Notes: generated by a model from the letters alone, not told the origin. A DNA stretch of 64,000 bases from Flavobacterium defluvii (GCF_900129555.1 NZ_FQWC01000003.1:586837-650836); one strand, 5' to 3'. Numbered from the stretch's first letter, positions 44,775 through 54,365 are shown. Numbers and translations: made by a program.

Positions 44775-46238
44775 TTATTTTGCCTTATTTTTTGAAAGTT
44801 CTTCTAACACTTTTTTACCGCCTTCGTTAGTAGGATCAAGTTCAACAGATTTTGAATAATTGGCAAAAGCCAGTTTTTTGTCGCCATCGGCCAAATAAGC
44901 TTCGCCTAAACTATCGTAAACATTTCCGGATTTTGGGAAAGCTTCAACATTAATTTTAAAAACCTCAATTGCTTCTTTCTTTTTTCCGGTTTGTAATAAT
45001 TGATATCCAACGCGGTTCATATCGCCTTCCTTAATGCCATATGTTGGATCGTTTTTCAGTTTTTTATAAGTATCTAAACCGGCAGCTGTTCCTTTCTCTG
45101 AAAAAGCATCTAAAAGTTCAAGTGCCAAAGATTTTTTAGGCTGATCAAATGACTGATTGTATAAAATATTGCGAATTGAATTGTTCATTTCACCTAAAAC
45201 AGTTCCTCCAGTATTATTTAATAAAACTACCAGAATTTTATCAGCCGGAATACGCGAAATAATCGTATTGAATCCATTAATACCGCCGCCATGCTCAATA
45301 ATTTTCACTTTTCCTTTACCTTCAATATTTACATCTTCAAGAGACCATCCGTAACCGTAAGATTCGTCTCCCCATGCTTTTATATACGGCTTAAATAAAG
45401 ATTCCATCGATTTTTCTGAAAGCAATTTATTTGTGTAAAGTGCCTGATCCCAAAGATATAAATCTTCAACAGTTGAGTAAAGAGAACCCGCTGCATACGG
45501 AATACTCATATCAATATATGATGCATTGCTGTAACGCTTTCCTTCTTTTTCATATCCTGCAGCACGATTTTTTGTAATTATTTCACTATGATCGTAACCG
45601 GAATTAACCATTTTTAGAGGTGTAAAAATAGTTTCCTGCAAATATTGCTCATAAGTTTTACCTGTAATTTTTTCGATAATATAACCCAATAAAAAATAAC
45701 CCGAATTGCTGTAATTGAATTTTTCGCCAGGTTTAAAATCAAGAGGCAGTTTATCAAATGTTTTTATAAAATCTGCTGGAGAATAAGGGTTTTTGGCCTT
45801 ATCTTTTAAGAAGTTTGGTGCATTTGTGTAATTCGGAATTCCAGATGTATGTGTCAGGAGATGATGAATTGTAATTCTGTCGCCATTTTCTTTTGGATAA
45901 TCTGGCAAATAGGTTGTAATAGGAACGTCCAGTTTCAGTTTTCCTTCTTCAGCGAGTTTTACAATTAATAGCGCTGTAAATTGTTTGGTAATCGAGCCTA
46001 ATCTAAATTTTGTATCCGGCTGGTTAGGAATATTCCATTCCATATTGGCCTGACCAAAACCTTTTTTTAAAATTACTTTTCCGTTTTCGGCCACTAAGGC
46101 AGATCCGTTAAATTGTCCGTATTCATTGTATTTTGCTAAAAGATCTTCGATTTGTTTCGCTTTGTCCTGCGCAAAAATATTTAAGCTAAAAAGCTGTAAT
46201 ATCACGCAGAGTACCATTAGTTTGATTGATTTTTTCAT
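44775..46238 (-). CDS. Beta-lactamase-fold serine hydrolase with C-terminal TPR
   Basis: A 487-residue exported protein of the class C beta-lactamase/DD-peptidase fold. After a signal peptide (1-23), the catalytic SxxK is seen in GSITKQFTALL (about residue 82), the YxN in FNYSNSGYFLLG, and the third motif HGG in IEHGGGINGF. The last 100 residues carry TPR-like repeats (GNVYDSLGEAYLADGDKKLAFANYSKSVELDPTN). Such proteins hydrolyse peptidoglycan stems, D-peptides or esters. True beta-lactamase activity is not implied. Confidence 0.85.
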   Translation of the reverse strand: MKKSIKLMVLCVILQLFSLNIFAQDKAKQIEDLLAKYNEYGQFNGSALVAENGKVILKKGFGQANMEWNIPNQPDTKFRLGSITKQFTALLIVKLAEEGKLKLDVPITTYLPDYPKENGDRITIHHLLTHTSGIPNYTNAPNFLKDKAKNPYSPADFIKTFDKLPLDFKPGEKFNYSNSGYFLLGYIIEKITGKTYEQYLQETIFTPLKMVNSGYDHSEIITKNRAAGYEKEGKRYSNASYIDMSIPYAAGSLYSTVEDLYLWDQALYTNKLLSEKSMESLFKPYIKAWGDESYGYGWSLEDVNIEGKGKVKIIEHGGGINGFNTIISRIPADKILVVLLNNTGGTVLGEMNNSIRNILYNQSFDQPKKSLALELLDAFSEKGTAAGLDTYKKLKNDPTYGIKEGDMNRVGYQLLQTGKKKEAIEVFKINVEAFPKSGNVYDSLGEAYLADGDKKLAFANYSKSVELDPTNEGGKKVLEELSKNKAK

Positions 46239-46451
46239 ATTGATTGTATGGTTTAAGATTAATGAAATGATTCTTTTTTTGATTGATGATTGAAACTTTT
46301 AAAAACTAGATTTTCAGTATGTTGAATCGAAATTACGATTTTTTATCTGAATAAAATCCATGTTCCTAAAATGTTAGACGATTGAGTTTTGATTTGGTTT
46401 CACGATTCATCAATTTTTTTCATTTCATGTTAAAAAAATGTTTGAAGTGAA

Positions 46452-46934
46452 CTAAATTTCCTTTTCAAAGGGTTTATGTTCATAGCTTACAATTCTTTTT
46501 AATTTCCAATCTTTTCCTTTGCGTTCCCAGATATGAATAAATTTTCCGGTTCCTTCCGGAATATCGTTATTGTAAAATGTATGTTCGCCAACCTGCACGG
46601 CACCAAAATCTCCCAATTTATCAACCGTACAGGAATTTAACCTTCGGATTAATTTTTCGGGTCTTGAATATTTTTCGACTATAACTTTGATTTTATCCCC
46701 ATTTGGGATATTTAATCCATAACGGTCGTCATAAAATTCAATATCATCGCTGATTATTTTTTTAAAAAGTGCTGCGTCACATTGGTTAAAAGCTACATCA
46801 AAAAGAAGATTATCCATTTCGATAATTTCGTTTTTTAAAAGATCCATTTTTATTTTATCACTGTTTGTTTTTGAAGATGCCTGTCGGCTTAAAAACAACA
46901 TGAAAAGTACTAACGTATTGATCATCGGTATCAT
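46452..46934 (-). CDS. Membrane-anchored SnoaL/DUF4440-like protein
   Basis: A 160-residue protein with a short N-terminal hydrophobic segment and an NTF2-like domain (LLFDVAFNQCDAALFKKIISDDIEFYDDRYG ... FIHIWERKGKDWKLKRIVSYEHK). It aligns along its length with the N-terminal domain of the next gene upstream (46958-48466), so the two are duplicates, one free-standing and one fused to a hydrolase. The genes are 23 bases apart and read the same way, so they are likely an operon. Confidence 0.75.
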   Translation of the reverse strand: MIPMINTLVLFMLFLSRQASSKTNSDKIKMDLLKNEIIEMDNLLFDVAFNQCDAALFKKIISDDIEFYDDRYGLNIPNGDKIKVIVEKYSRPEKLIRRLNSCTVDKLGDFGAVQVGEHTFYNNDIPEGTGKFIHIWERKGKDWKLKRIVSYEHKPFEKEI

Positions 46935-46957
46935 AATAATTGCTGTTTACTATTCAA

Positions 46958-48466
46958 TTATTTTGTTTCGATATCGATAAGTTTTTGACCTTTTTCTCCA
47001 AGGTAATGCAGGAGTAAATCGACATAGGTTTTATAGCCGTCATCAACATTGGTAAAAATAATAAGGCCTTGTTTTGTTTTTGGCAATATAAAAAACAGTG
47101 TTTGAACACCTTGATCAGCACCGCCGTGAGATAAAGCATATTCTCCATTTCCTAAATCGTAAATTTCAAAACCTAGACCAAAATATTTATTCTTTTTAGT
47201 CCCGACCTGATGCGCATTCATCTCGTCAAAAACCTTTTTACTTAAGCCATCGCTGTTTAAAACACTGCAAAGAAATTTTCCGTAATCTTCAATTGTGGTC
47301 AACAGATCGTCGGCAGCATTTGCGGTTTTATTTTTTACAGTTTCGTAGGCATTTCCTTTGTTGTCGTAATTAGCGGCATATCTCGAAAGATCGATTTTAT
47401 CATTCCAGATTAATTGAGAATCGTTCATTTTTGCAGGTTCAAAGACCAATTCTGAAGCAAGTTGATCTAACGTTTTGTGGAATTTTTTCTCCAGTGCTTT
47501 TCGCAAATATTCAAATCCTTCGCCGGAATATTGATATTGAGTTCCGGGTTTAAATTTAAAATCCAGTTTTTTAGACTCATTAAAATACCTCCAGTTCGGG
47601 AAACCCGTTTGATGGCTTAGAATAATTCTTGTTGTTAGTAATTTTAAATAAGGATCTTTTGCAATATCAGGATCGGTCCAGTATTTATAAAGCGGTTCAT
47701 CAAGATCCCATTTTCCTAAACTTACTAATTTTAATGTGGTAATCGCCGTTATAGGTTTTGTCAGCGATGCAACGTTCCAAATTGTGTTATACGGAGCCGT
47801 TACGCCTTTTTTAAGTTCTCCAAAAACTTTTACCTGTTTCAGTTTTCCATCTGCAATAATACCAATTCCTAAAGCTGGAACTTTATTTTCTTTCAGCCAT
47901 TTTTCGGTTAAATCATCATTATCAAAAAGAGTTGATTTGTTTGGAGCAGCACTTACCGTTTGATGGTCATAACTAAGCGATCTGGACAATTTCCAAACCT
48001 TGTTTTTTAAAAGCCAGACATGAGTAAATTTTGCAGTACTTCCAAATTGTTCCGGTTTTCCAGCGGAAGTTTCATAAAAACGATGCGTTCCAATTTGTAT
48101 TGCACCGTACAAAACACCTTTTTTGTAAAGTGGATAAATTTCGGTGCTTCCGTCAACTAATTCTCTTCGTGATTGATACGTTGTTGGCGAACCACATAAT
48201 CCGCTTTTTAAAGTTTTTAGAAATTTTGCTTTGTCCGAAATACTGTCTTTGTCGTGAAAAAACTCAAAATCTTCGGTTAGTAAATCTTCAAACTGTTTAA
48301 TGTTGCAAGTATTGAAACCAACATTAAAAAGAAGACTGTCTTTTGATAAAATGGTTTTGTACAAAGTTGAGTTTTCAGTTTCCTGAGAAAATCCAAATTG
48401 GATGTAAAAGAATACAATTCCAACCAGAAGAACTCTTAATTGGAAAAAAGAATGATTGATTTTCAT
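46958..48466 (-). CDS. SnoaL-like domain fused to a beta-lactamase-fold serine hydrolase
   Basis: A 502-residue exported protein. Residues 1-28 form a signal peptide; about 35-165 are an NTF2-like domain (LLFNVGFNTCNIKQFEDLLTEDFEFFHD ... THVWLLKNKVWKLSRSLSYDH); about 185-500 are a beta-lactamase-fold domain with ASLTKPITA as SxxK, YSGEGF in place of the usual YxN (the Asn is Gly), and SHGGADQG as HGG. The YSG variant is shared with many esterase-like members. The domain order (NTF2 then hydrolase) is uncommon. Confidence 0.8.
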   Translation of the reverse strand: MKINHSFFQLRVLLVGIVFFYIQFGFSQETENSTLYKTILSKDSLLFNVGFNTCNIKQFEDLLTEDFEFFHDKDSISDKAKFLKTLKSGLCGSPTTYQSRRELVDGSTEIYPLYKKGVLYGAIQIGTHRFYETSAGKPEQFGSTAKFTHVWLLKNKVWKLSRSLSYDHQTVSAAPNKSTLFDNDDLTEKWLKENKVPALGIGIIADGKLKQVKVFGELKKGVTAPYNTIWNVASLTKPITAITTLKLVSLGKWDLDEPLYKYWTDPDIAKDPYLKLLTTRIILSHQTGFPNWRYFNESKKLDFKFKPGTQYQYSGEGFEYLRKALEKKFHKTLDQLASELVFEPAKMNDSQLIWNDKIDLSRYAANYDNKGNAYETVKNKTANAADDLLTTIEDYGKFLCSVLNSDGLSKKVFDEMNAHQVGTKKNKYFGLGFEIYDLGNGEYALSHGGADQGVQTLFFILPKTKQGLIIFTNVDDGYKTYVDLLLHYLGEKGQKLIDIETK

Positions 48467-48543
48467 TTGTGATTGATTGATGATTAATGATTCTGCAATA
48501 TTACGTCAATCAATACTTGAAAAAATAGTATAAATGCGAAAAC

Positions 48544-49338
48544 TTATCTTTTTTGAGAAAGAAAATAGGAATTGGGATCGAACATTTTTGGCGTTGTTTT
48601 CGTTACATCTTTAAATTTCTTTATAAAATGCGATTGATCGAAGTATTTATTGTAGAGCGCAACATCGGTCAATTTTAGTTTTTCTAAATCAGAGTTTACC
48701 ATTTGATCGACTGATTTTCTGAATTTTAAAATCTGAATGTATTTCTTAATCGTTAATCCGGTTGCAGTTTTAAACTTAATCTGTAACAATCGCTGCGAAG
48801 TATTTAATGCAGAACTAATTTTAGAAACCGAAATTTCTTCTTCATTGTTTTTAATGAATTCGCAGATTTTTTCGATTACATTTTTCTCTGAATGAAAATC
48901 TGATAATTCTTCAAAATAAGTATTTATTGTTTTTAATAAAGTTTCAATTTGAGAATCAATATTAACTGTAAAAGGCAGTTCTTGAGAATTAATTCTAAGA
49001 ATTGAATCTGAAAAATTATCCAATTCATATTTTGGAAACATCGAAAGCGTCCAGGCATGCAGCTGAATGATAATAACTTTAGTTTTCGGCCCAATATTAA
49101 CCAAAACTTTATTAGTCATTTGCGAACAAAAGTAAATGCCTTTGTTCATTTCGTATTTGTTTTTACTCGTATGAACTTCTATTGCATTTCCGGTAACAAT
49201 GGCCAGATTAAAACAGCCATTTGGTAAAACGAGTTTATTTTCGATCAGGCTTTCGCCGATGCTGTTATCCAAACACCAAATTTTATTGACGAACCTTTCC
49301 GTTTTTTGAGTTACATAATGTTCTGAATAGAGGTTCAT
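48544..49338 (-). CDS. AraC-family transcriptional regulator
   Basis: A 264-residue regulator with an N-terminal effector region of about 150 residues and a C-terminal double helix-turn-helix (about 170-255; ISVSKISSALNTSQRLLQIKFKTATGLTIKKYIQI, then LTDVALYNKYFDQSHFIKKFKDVTKTTPKMF). Effector unknown. It lies 77 bases upstream of the serine hydrolase-SnoaL genes on the same strand and is a candidate regulator of them. Confidence 0.85.
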   Translation of the reverse strand: MNLYSEHYVTQKTERFVNKIWCLDNSIGESLIENKLVLPNGCFNLAIVTGNAIEVHTSKNKYEMNKGIYFCSQMTNKVLVNIGPKTKVIIIQLHAWTLSMFPKYELDNFSDSILRINSQELPFTVNIDSQIETLLKTINTYFEELSDFHSEKNVIEKICEFIKNNEEEISVSKISSALNTSQRLLQIKFKTATGLTIKKYIQILKFRKSVDQMVNSDLEKLKLTDVALYNKYFDQSHFIKKFKDVTKTTPKMFDPNSYFLSQKR

Positions 49339-49392
49339 TTTTTTGGTATTAAAATCTTAGACTAAAATAAGATTTTTTCTATTACCATATAA

Positions 49393-49986
49393 TTATTCAA
49401 ACTCTCCAAAATAATCTCGTTTCGTATTTTTCCATTCTTCTAGAATAATACTATAATAAACATCGTCTCTGCTATTTCCTTCAGAATCGATATAATTATT
49501 TCGGAATAAACCTTCTTTCAAAGCACCTAGTTTTTCAATTGCTCTTTGTGATCTTTCGTTTTCAAGATCAGCGCTAAATTGTATTCTCTTAAAGTGAATG
49601 TTTTCAAAACCAAATTTTAATAATTCATATTTGCAGGCTTTGTTTAAACCAGTTCCCTGAAATTCTTTTCCATACCAAGTCCAGCCAATTTCACATTTTT
49701 GGCTCACATGATTTAAATATCCGTATCGCGTACTTCCGGCAACCCGGTTTGTGGATTTATCTATAATAAGAAACGGGTAACAAATTCCGTCAGCTTTTTG
49801 TTTTAAAGTGTTTTGAATATAATTTTCAAAATCCTGATCGCTGCGAACGTACATTCCCATATATTTCCAGATTTCGTCATCAAAAATAATTTCTTTGAGC
49901 TCGATATTTCTTTCATTCTCAAAAGGAATTAATAATACCCTTTCGTTTTCTAATATAATTTCTGATTGTAAAATTTCGCTGTTCAT
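49393..49986 (-). CDS. GNAT-family acetyltransferase, RimJ/RimL-like
   Basis: A 197-residue acetyltransferase of the RimJ/RimL type. The pattern GSTRYGYLNHVSQKCEIGWTWYGKEFQGTGLNKACKYELLKFGFE and RIQFSADLENERSQRAIEKLGALKEGLFRNNYI is characteristic. The acetyl-CoA loop is EFQGTGLN rather than the usual RGxGxG/A, a common variation in this subgroup. Substrate could be a ribosomal protein N-terminus or a small amine. Confidence 0.85.
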   Translation of the reverse strand: MNSEILQSEIILENERVLLIPFENERNIELKEIIFDDEIWKYMGMYVRSDQDFENYIQNTLKQKADGICYPFLIIDKSTNRVAGSTRYGYLNHVSQKCEIGWTWYGKEFQGTGLNKACKYELLKFGFENIHFKRIQFSADLENERSQRAIEKLGALKEGLFRNNYIDSEGNSRDDVYYSIILEEWKNTKRDYFGEFE

Positions 49987-50216
49987 TTGTGGTTATTTTT
50001 AAATTATAAAAGATAGATAGTTTCTGTTCAGACGAAATTACTTCTTTTGAAAATCTAAATAAATCCATAAAAAAGAGATTTTGTTATGAAAACAGGTATT
50101 GCCCGAGAGTTTATTTCAAAATAATATTGGTATTGAAGGTTAAATATTTGTTGTATTTTAAAGCTTATGTACAATTATTACTTATTTTTACGATCTTATA
50201 TATTAGATTTTCCCCG

Positions 50217-51557
50217 ATGCAAACTTCACTAAAAATTGCTGTTGTAGGTTCTGGACTTGTAGGATCGCTTTTGGCAATTTATCTTAAAAAAGCAGGTCAC
50301 ACGGTTCATGTTTATGATCGCAGCCCTGATATTCGAAAAATAAATTTTTCCGGCCGTTCTATTAATCTGGCAATGTCTAACCGAGGCTGGAAAGCGCTTG
50401 ATGGTGTTGGAGTGGGCGATGCAGTTCGGGAAATCGCAATTCCGATGGATAAACGCGCAATTCATTTAGTCGACAAACTCAATTTTCAAAATTACGGTCA
50501 GGAAGGCGAATCTATTTATTCGATTTCCAGAGGAACGCTAAACAGAAAAATGATTGATTTGGCCGAAAATGCCGGAGCCGAATTTCATTTTGAACAAAAA
50601 ATCTGGGATGTAACGCTGAGCGATGCAACTTTGCATATTGGCGAAAGCGAAAGAGGTGAGTGGGAAGAAAGAAAATACGATATGGTTTTTGGTGCCGATG
50701 GAGCATTTTCACGAATCCGTCATAGAATGCAGAGACAAAGCATGTTTAATTATTCGCAGGAATTTTTAAATATGGGATATAAAGAATTAAATATTCCGGC
50801 AAATGCAGATGGAACACACAAATTGGATAAAAACTCATTTCACATTTGGCCGAGAGGTGAGTATATGTTAATTGCACTTCCTAATCTCGACGGAAGTTTT
50901 ACGTGTACTTTATTTATGCCTTTTGAAGGCGAAAATTCTTTTGAATCGCTTACAGATCGTAAAATGGTCGAGAATTTCTTCGAAAAAAATTTCCCGGATT
51001 CGATTGAAGTAATTCCGGAACTGGCAAATGATTTCTTTAAAAATCCAACAAGTACTTTGGTAACCATGAAATGTTTTCCGTGGACTTATGAAGATAAAAT
51101 TGCTTTGATTGGTGATGCCTGTCATGCAATTGTTCCGTTTTACGGACAAGGTATGAATGCCGGTTTTGAAGATATTACAGTTTTAAATGAAATGATTGAG
51201 AAATTTGGAGACGACTGGAAAAAGATTTTCACCGAATATCAAGTTTCCCGTAAACCAAATGCCGATGCAATTGCAGAGCTTTCGTACCGAAATTTCATGG
51301 AAATGAGTACCAAAACGGCAGATGAAAAATTCTTATTACAAAAGAAAATAGAAAAAGTTTTCTCAGATAAACATCCTGATAAATGGATTCCACTTTACAG
51401 CCGTGTTACTTTTAGTGACCGCCCGTATGCCGAAGCTTTGGCTATTGGAGATTATCAAAACGGTATTATGGAAGAAGTTTTAAGACTGGATAACATCGAA
51501 AATATCTGGAATACACCAGAGGTTGAAAATAAAATCCTGGAGTTACTGCAAAAATGA
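50217..51557 (+). CDS. kmo: Kynurenine 3-monooxygenase
   Basis: An FAD- and NADPH-dependent hydroxylase that turns kynurenine into 3-hydroxykynurenine. The ATG at 50217 is preferred over the upstream TTG at 50127, since it puts the FAD loop VVGSGLVGSLLAIYL at residues 9-23; this gives 446 residues, normal for KMO. GRSINLAMSNRGWKAL (about 45), the GADGAFSRIR block and GDACHAIVPFYGQGMNAGFED (about 298) are diagnostic. Kynureninase is encoded at 35925. The C-terminal membrane helix of eukaryotic KMO is absent. Confidence 0.92.
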   Translation: MQTSLKIAVVGSGLVGSLLAIYLKKAGHTVHVYDRSPDIRKINFSGRSINLAMSNRGWKALDGVGVGDAVREIAIPMDKRAIHLVDKLNFQNYGQEGESIYSISRGTLNRKMIDLAENAGAEFHFEQKIWDVTLSDATLHIGESERGEWEERKYDMVFGADGAFSRIRHRMQRQSMFNYSQEFLNMGYKELNIPANADGTHKLDKNSFHIWPRGEYMLIALPNLDGSFTCTLFMPFEGENSFESLTDRKMVENFFEKNFPDSIEVIPELANDFFKNPTSTLVTMKCFPWTYEDKIALIGDACHAIVPFYGQGMNAGFEDITVLNEMIEKFGDDWKKIFTEYQVSRKPNADAIAELSYRNFMEMSTKTADEKFLLQKKIEKVFSDKHPDKWIPLYSRVTFSDRPYAEALAIGDYQNGIMEEVLRLDNIENIWNTPEVENKILELLQK

Positions 51558-51592
51558 ATCAATGCCAATTACAATATCAAAAATCAATTTTA

Positions 51593-51637
51593 AATTGACA
51601 TTGTAATTGACATTGTAATTGACATTGTAATTGATAT
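51593..51637. repeat. 12-bp tandem repeat
   Basis: AATTGACATTGT occurs three times head to tail (51593-51628) followed by a partial fourth copy. It lies between the convergent kmo and HerA-like genes. Confidence 0.85.
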
Positions 51638-51642
51638 ATTTT

Positions 51643-53160
51643 TTATTTTTTCAAGAATTTTGAAAGTACTCCAAAAACACCTCTAATAAAGGTAGCACTT
51701 GTTACCACTTTCAAAACAGATTTTGTAACGACTTCTGTAGTACTTGGTTCTGATTTGGAAGTTTTGGAGGGAGCTTGTTCTTCTTGCTGTGCTGTAGCTT
51801 CAGTAGCGTCGGCAATTTTTTTATTTAGAATTTCAAAAGCACTTTCGCGGTCGATTTCTTCGGCATATTTTTTAACCAATTTTGATTTAGCGTTAATTTC
51901 ATCTATTTCAGAAGGGGATAAAACATCCATTCGACTCTGAGGCGCGCGCATCATAGTTGCTACAAGCGGAGTAGGAACACCTTTTTCATTTAGAGCCGTA
52001 ACCAATGCTTCTCCAATTCCTAAACTTGTAAGCAATTCATCTGTTTTATAATATTGAGATGTAGGGTAATTATCAGCAGTTTTTTTTATCGCCTGACGGT
52101 CGTTTGCTGTAAAAGCCCTCAATGCATGCTGAATTTTTAGTCCTAATTGTGCCAGAACACCACTCGGAACATCCATTGGGTTTTGAGTTACAAAATAAAC
52201 CCCAACACCTTTTGAACGAATTAGTTTTACAATCGTTTCAATTTGTTCTAATAATGCTTTGCTGGCTTCATTAAATATCAAGTGCGCTTCGTCAATAAAT
52301 ATTACTAATTCTGGCTGTTCTGCATCTCCTTTTTCCGGCATTTTTTGATAAATTTCGGCTAAAAGACTTAACATGAAAGTCGAAAACAATTTTGGTTTAT
52401 CCTGAATATCCGTCAGGCGGATGATATTTACGTAGCCTTTTCCGTTTTCGTCAATTCGCATTAAATCATCAGTTTCAAAAGACAATTCGCCAAAAAACAA
52501 ATCTCCACCCTGTTGTTCTAATTCAATAATTTTTCTAAGAATAGTTCCGGTCGTTGCGGTTGATATTTTTCCATAGCTTGCTGCAATCTCATCTTTTCCT
52601 TCTTCAGTAATATAATTAATGACTTTTTTAATGTCCTTTAAATCCAGCAAAGGCATTTGTTTATCATCACAATATTTAAAGATAACTGCAACAACTCCGG
52701 CCTGAGTATCATTTAAATCTAATATTCTTGAAAATAAAACCGGACCAAATTCAGAAACGGTTGCACGAAGGCGAACTCCATTTTGTTTAGAGAGTGACAT
52801 TAGCTCAACGGGAAATGCAGCTACATTATAAGGGACATTAATTTTAGCGTGACGTTCTGTTATAAAACCTTCTTCTTTTCCTTCTTTTGCGATACCGCTA
52901 AAATCACCTTTAATATCCATCATTAAAACCGGAATTCCGGCATTTGACAACTGTTCAGAAAAAACCTGAATTGTTTTTGTTTTTCCTGTTCCGGTTGCTC
53001 CTGCAATAAGACCATGACGGTTTAATGTTTTTAATGGAATTTTGACGTGAGCCTCAGCAAGTGCTTCTCCATCTAAAATAGCTCCGCCTAGGATAATAGA
53101 GTCCCCCTTTGCTGAGTAACCACTGTTTATCTCCTGAATGAAATTCTCTTTTTTATTCAT
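51643..53160 (-). CDS. HerA-like helicase-related ATPase (DUF853)
   Basis: A 505-residue cytoplasmic ATPase of the FtsK/HerA superfamily, DUF853 branch. Walker A is GATGTGKTKTIQVF (about 54-67) and Walker B is ELVIFIDEAHLIFNEAS (about 285). MDIKGDFSGIAKEG and FVTQNPMDVPSGVLAQLG are family signatures. A Ser/Glu/Gln-rich linker (about 455-480) precedes a short hydrophobic C-terminus. It is related to archaeal HerA DNA translocases, but no NurA partner is adjacent, so its role is open. Confidence 0.88.
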   Translation of the reverse strand: MNKKENFIQEINSGYSAKGDSIILGGAILDGEALAEAHVKIPLKTLNRHGLIAGATGTGKTKTIQVFSEQLSNAGIPVLMMDIKGDFSGIAKEGKEEGFITERHAKINVPYNVAAFPVELMSLSKQNGVRLRATVSEFGPVLFSRILDLNDTQAGVVAVIFKYCDDKQMPLLDLKDIKKVINYITEEGKDEIAASYGKISTATTGTILRKIIELEQQGGDLFFGELSFETDDLMRIDENGKGYVNIIRLTDIQDKPKLFSTFMLSLLAEIYQKMPEKGDAEQPELVIFIDEAHLIFNEASKALLEQIETIVKLIRSKGVGVYFVTQNPMDVPSGVLAQLGLKIQHALRAFTANDRQAIKKTADNYPTSQYYKTDELLTSLGIGEALVTALNEKGVPTPLVATMMRAPQSRMDVLSPSEIDEINAKSKLVKKYAEEIDRESAFEILNKKIADATEATAQQEEQAPSKTSKSEPSTTEVVTKSVLKVVTSATFIRGVFGVLSKFLKK

Positions 53161-53540
53161 GTTTTTATTTGTAATTTAGATGATTATAAGGGTTTTGTTT
53201 GATTTTTTAACAATTAAACTATCTTTTTTTTAGTAGGAAAATGCTTTTTTTGATTGAATTTGACATAAAAAATAAATTCTCAGCTTTTTAAGAAGATTTC
53301 AACGGAATGATTGAATATTTACTAAAACGTTGTAATTTTTTTATTAATCGCCTTTTTTTTTGTTTTATCATAAAAATGATGTCAGCAAATTAATGAGATA
53401 TTTTTTAATTTGACGTTAAATTTCCTTCAATAAAATTAAAAAAAGTTTTTTTATTTAAACTAAACGTATAAATTTGCTACCCTACAAGTTAAATATAACT
53501 AAAAAATAAAAATTATTTAAAACTATTAAAATTTAAAAAA
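53161..53540. other. 380-base divergent intergenic region
   Basis: Lies between the HerA-like gene (minus) and exbB (plus). It is AT-rich, with many T and A runs. Apart from the exbB -7 box at 53469 I see no ORF and no strong repeat. Confidence 0.4.
53469..53477 (+). promoter_or_regulatory. -7 box for the exbB operon
   Basis: TAAATTTGC, an exact -7 consensus match 63 bases before exbB. No Fur-like palindrome was recognised nearby. Confidence 0.55.
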
Positions 53541-54365
53541 ATGGCAAACGTTAAAGTTAAAAAAGAAAGCACTTCAAATGGAGGAGGGATGATTACTGGA
53601 ATCATTATCGCAGCGTGTATTTTAGTTGGGGTGTTTATTTGGAAAGTAATCATGGGAGATGCTTCTAACTTCGAAGGAGGTAACCCTGAAACTGGACACC
53701 CAATCAATACATTAGGACAAGTTTATAAAGGAGGATTTATTGTACCTGTATTATTAGGTATGTTTTTAATGGTTGTTGTTTTTTCTATTGAAAGATTTAT
53801 CGTTATTGGTAAAGCTGCTGGTAAAACTAACTTAGACAAATTCATGAAAAGCGTTCAAGGAAGTATTAAAGAAGGAAACATCGAAGCTGCTATCGCTTCA
53901 TGCGACAAACAACAAGGTTCAGTTGCAAACGCAATTAAATCTGCTTTAATTAAATACCAAGACGTTAAAAAAGAAGGATTCAACAGCGAAGAAGCTTCAG
54001 AAGTAATCCACAAAGAAATCGAAGAGGCAACTTCATTAGAAATGCCAATGTTAGAGAAAAACATGACTATCATCTCTACTTTAGTATCTTTAGGTACGTT
54101 AGGAGGATTATTAGGAACTGTATCTGGTATGATTAAAGCGTTTGGTGCGTTAGCTTCTGCTGGTACTCCAGACCAGGCTGCTCTTGCAACAGGTATCTCT
54201 GAGGCACTTATCAACACTGCAACAGGTATCTCTACTTCTATCTTAGCAATCGTTTCTTACAACTTCTTTACTGCTAAAATTGACGATTTAACTTACTCTA
54301 TCGATGAGGCTGGTACTACAATCGTGAATACTTACAGAAGATTCAGAGGAAGTTTAAAACAATAA
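53541..54365 (+). CDS. exbB: ExbB/TolQ/MotA-family proton channel subunit
   Basis: With ExbD it converts the proton gradient into motion of TonB, powering outer-membrane receptors. The 274-residue protein has membrane helices at about 17-39, 66-90, 170-195 and 210-240; the core signature LVSLGTLGGLLGTVSGMIKAF and ATGISEALINTATGIS are conserved channel segments. An extra N-terminal helix compared with E. coli ExbB is typical of Bacteroidota. First gene of a long operon; codon use is strongly biased, suggesting high expression. Confidence 0.92.
   Translation: MANVKVKKESTSNGGGMITGIIIAACILVGVFIWKVIMGDASNFEGGNPETGHPINTLGQVYKGGFIVPVLLGMFLMVVVFSIERFIVIGKAAGKTNLDKFMKSVQGSIKEGNIEAAIASCDKQQGSVANAIKSALIKYQDVKKEGFNSEEASEVIHKEIEEATSLEMPMLEKNMTIISTLVSLGTLGGLLGTVSGMIKAFGALASAGTPDQAALATGISEALINTATGISTSILAIVSYNFFTAKIDDLTYSIDEAGTTIVNTYRRFRGSLKQ

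Noticed and set aside
44775..48466. Antibiotic-resistance beta-lactamases
   Set aside because: The motifs fit the broad serine hydrolase/DD-peptidase group; SITK plus TPR and the YSG variant do not indicate true lactamases.
50127..50216. Upstream TTG extension of kmo
   Set aside because: Adds a hydrophobic leader absent from the family; the FAD motif fits the ATG at 50217.
53855..54217. 120-residue minus-strand ORF inside exbB
   Set aside because: Shadow of the strongly biased exbB codons; exbB on the other strand is unambiguous.
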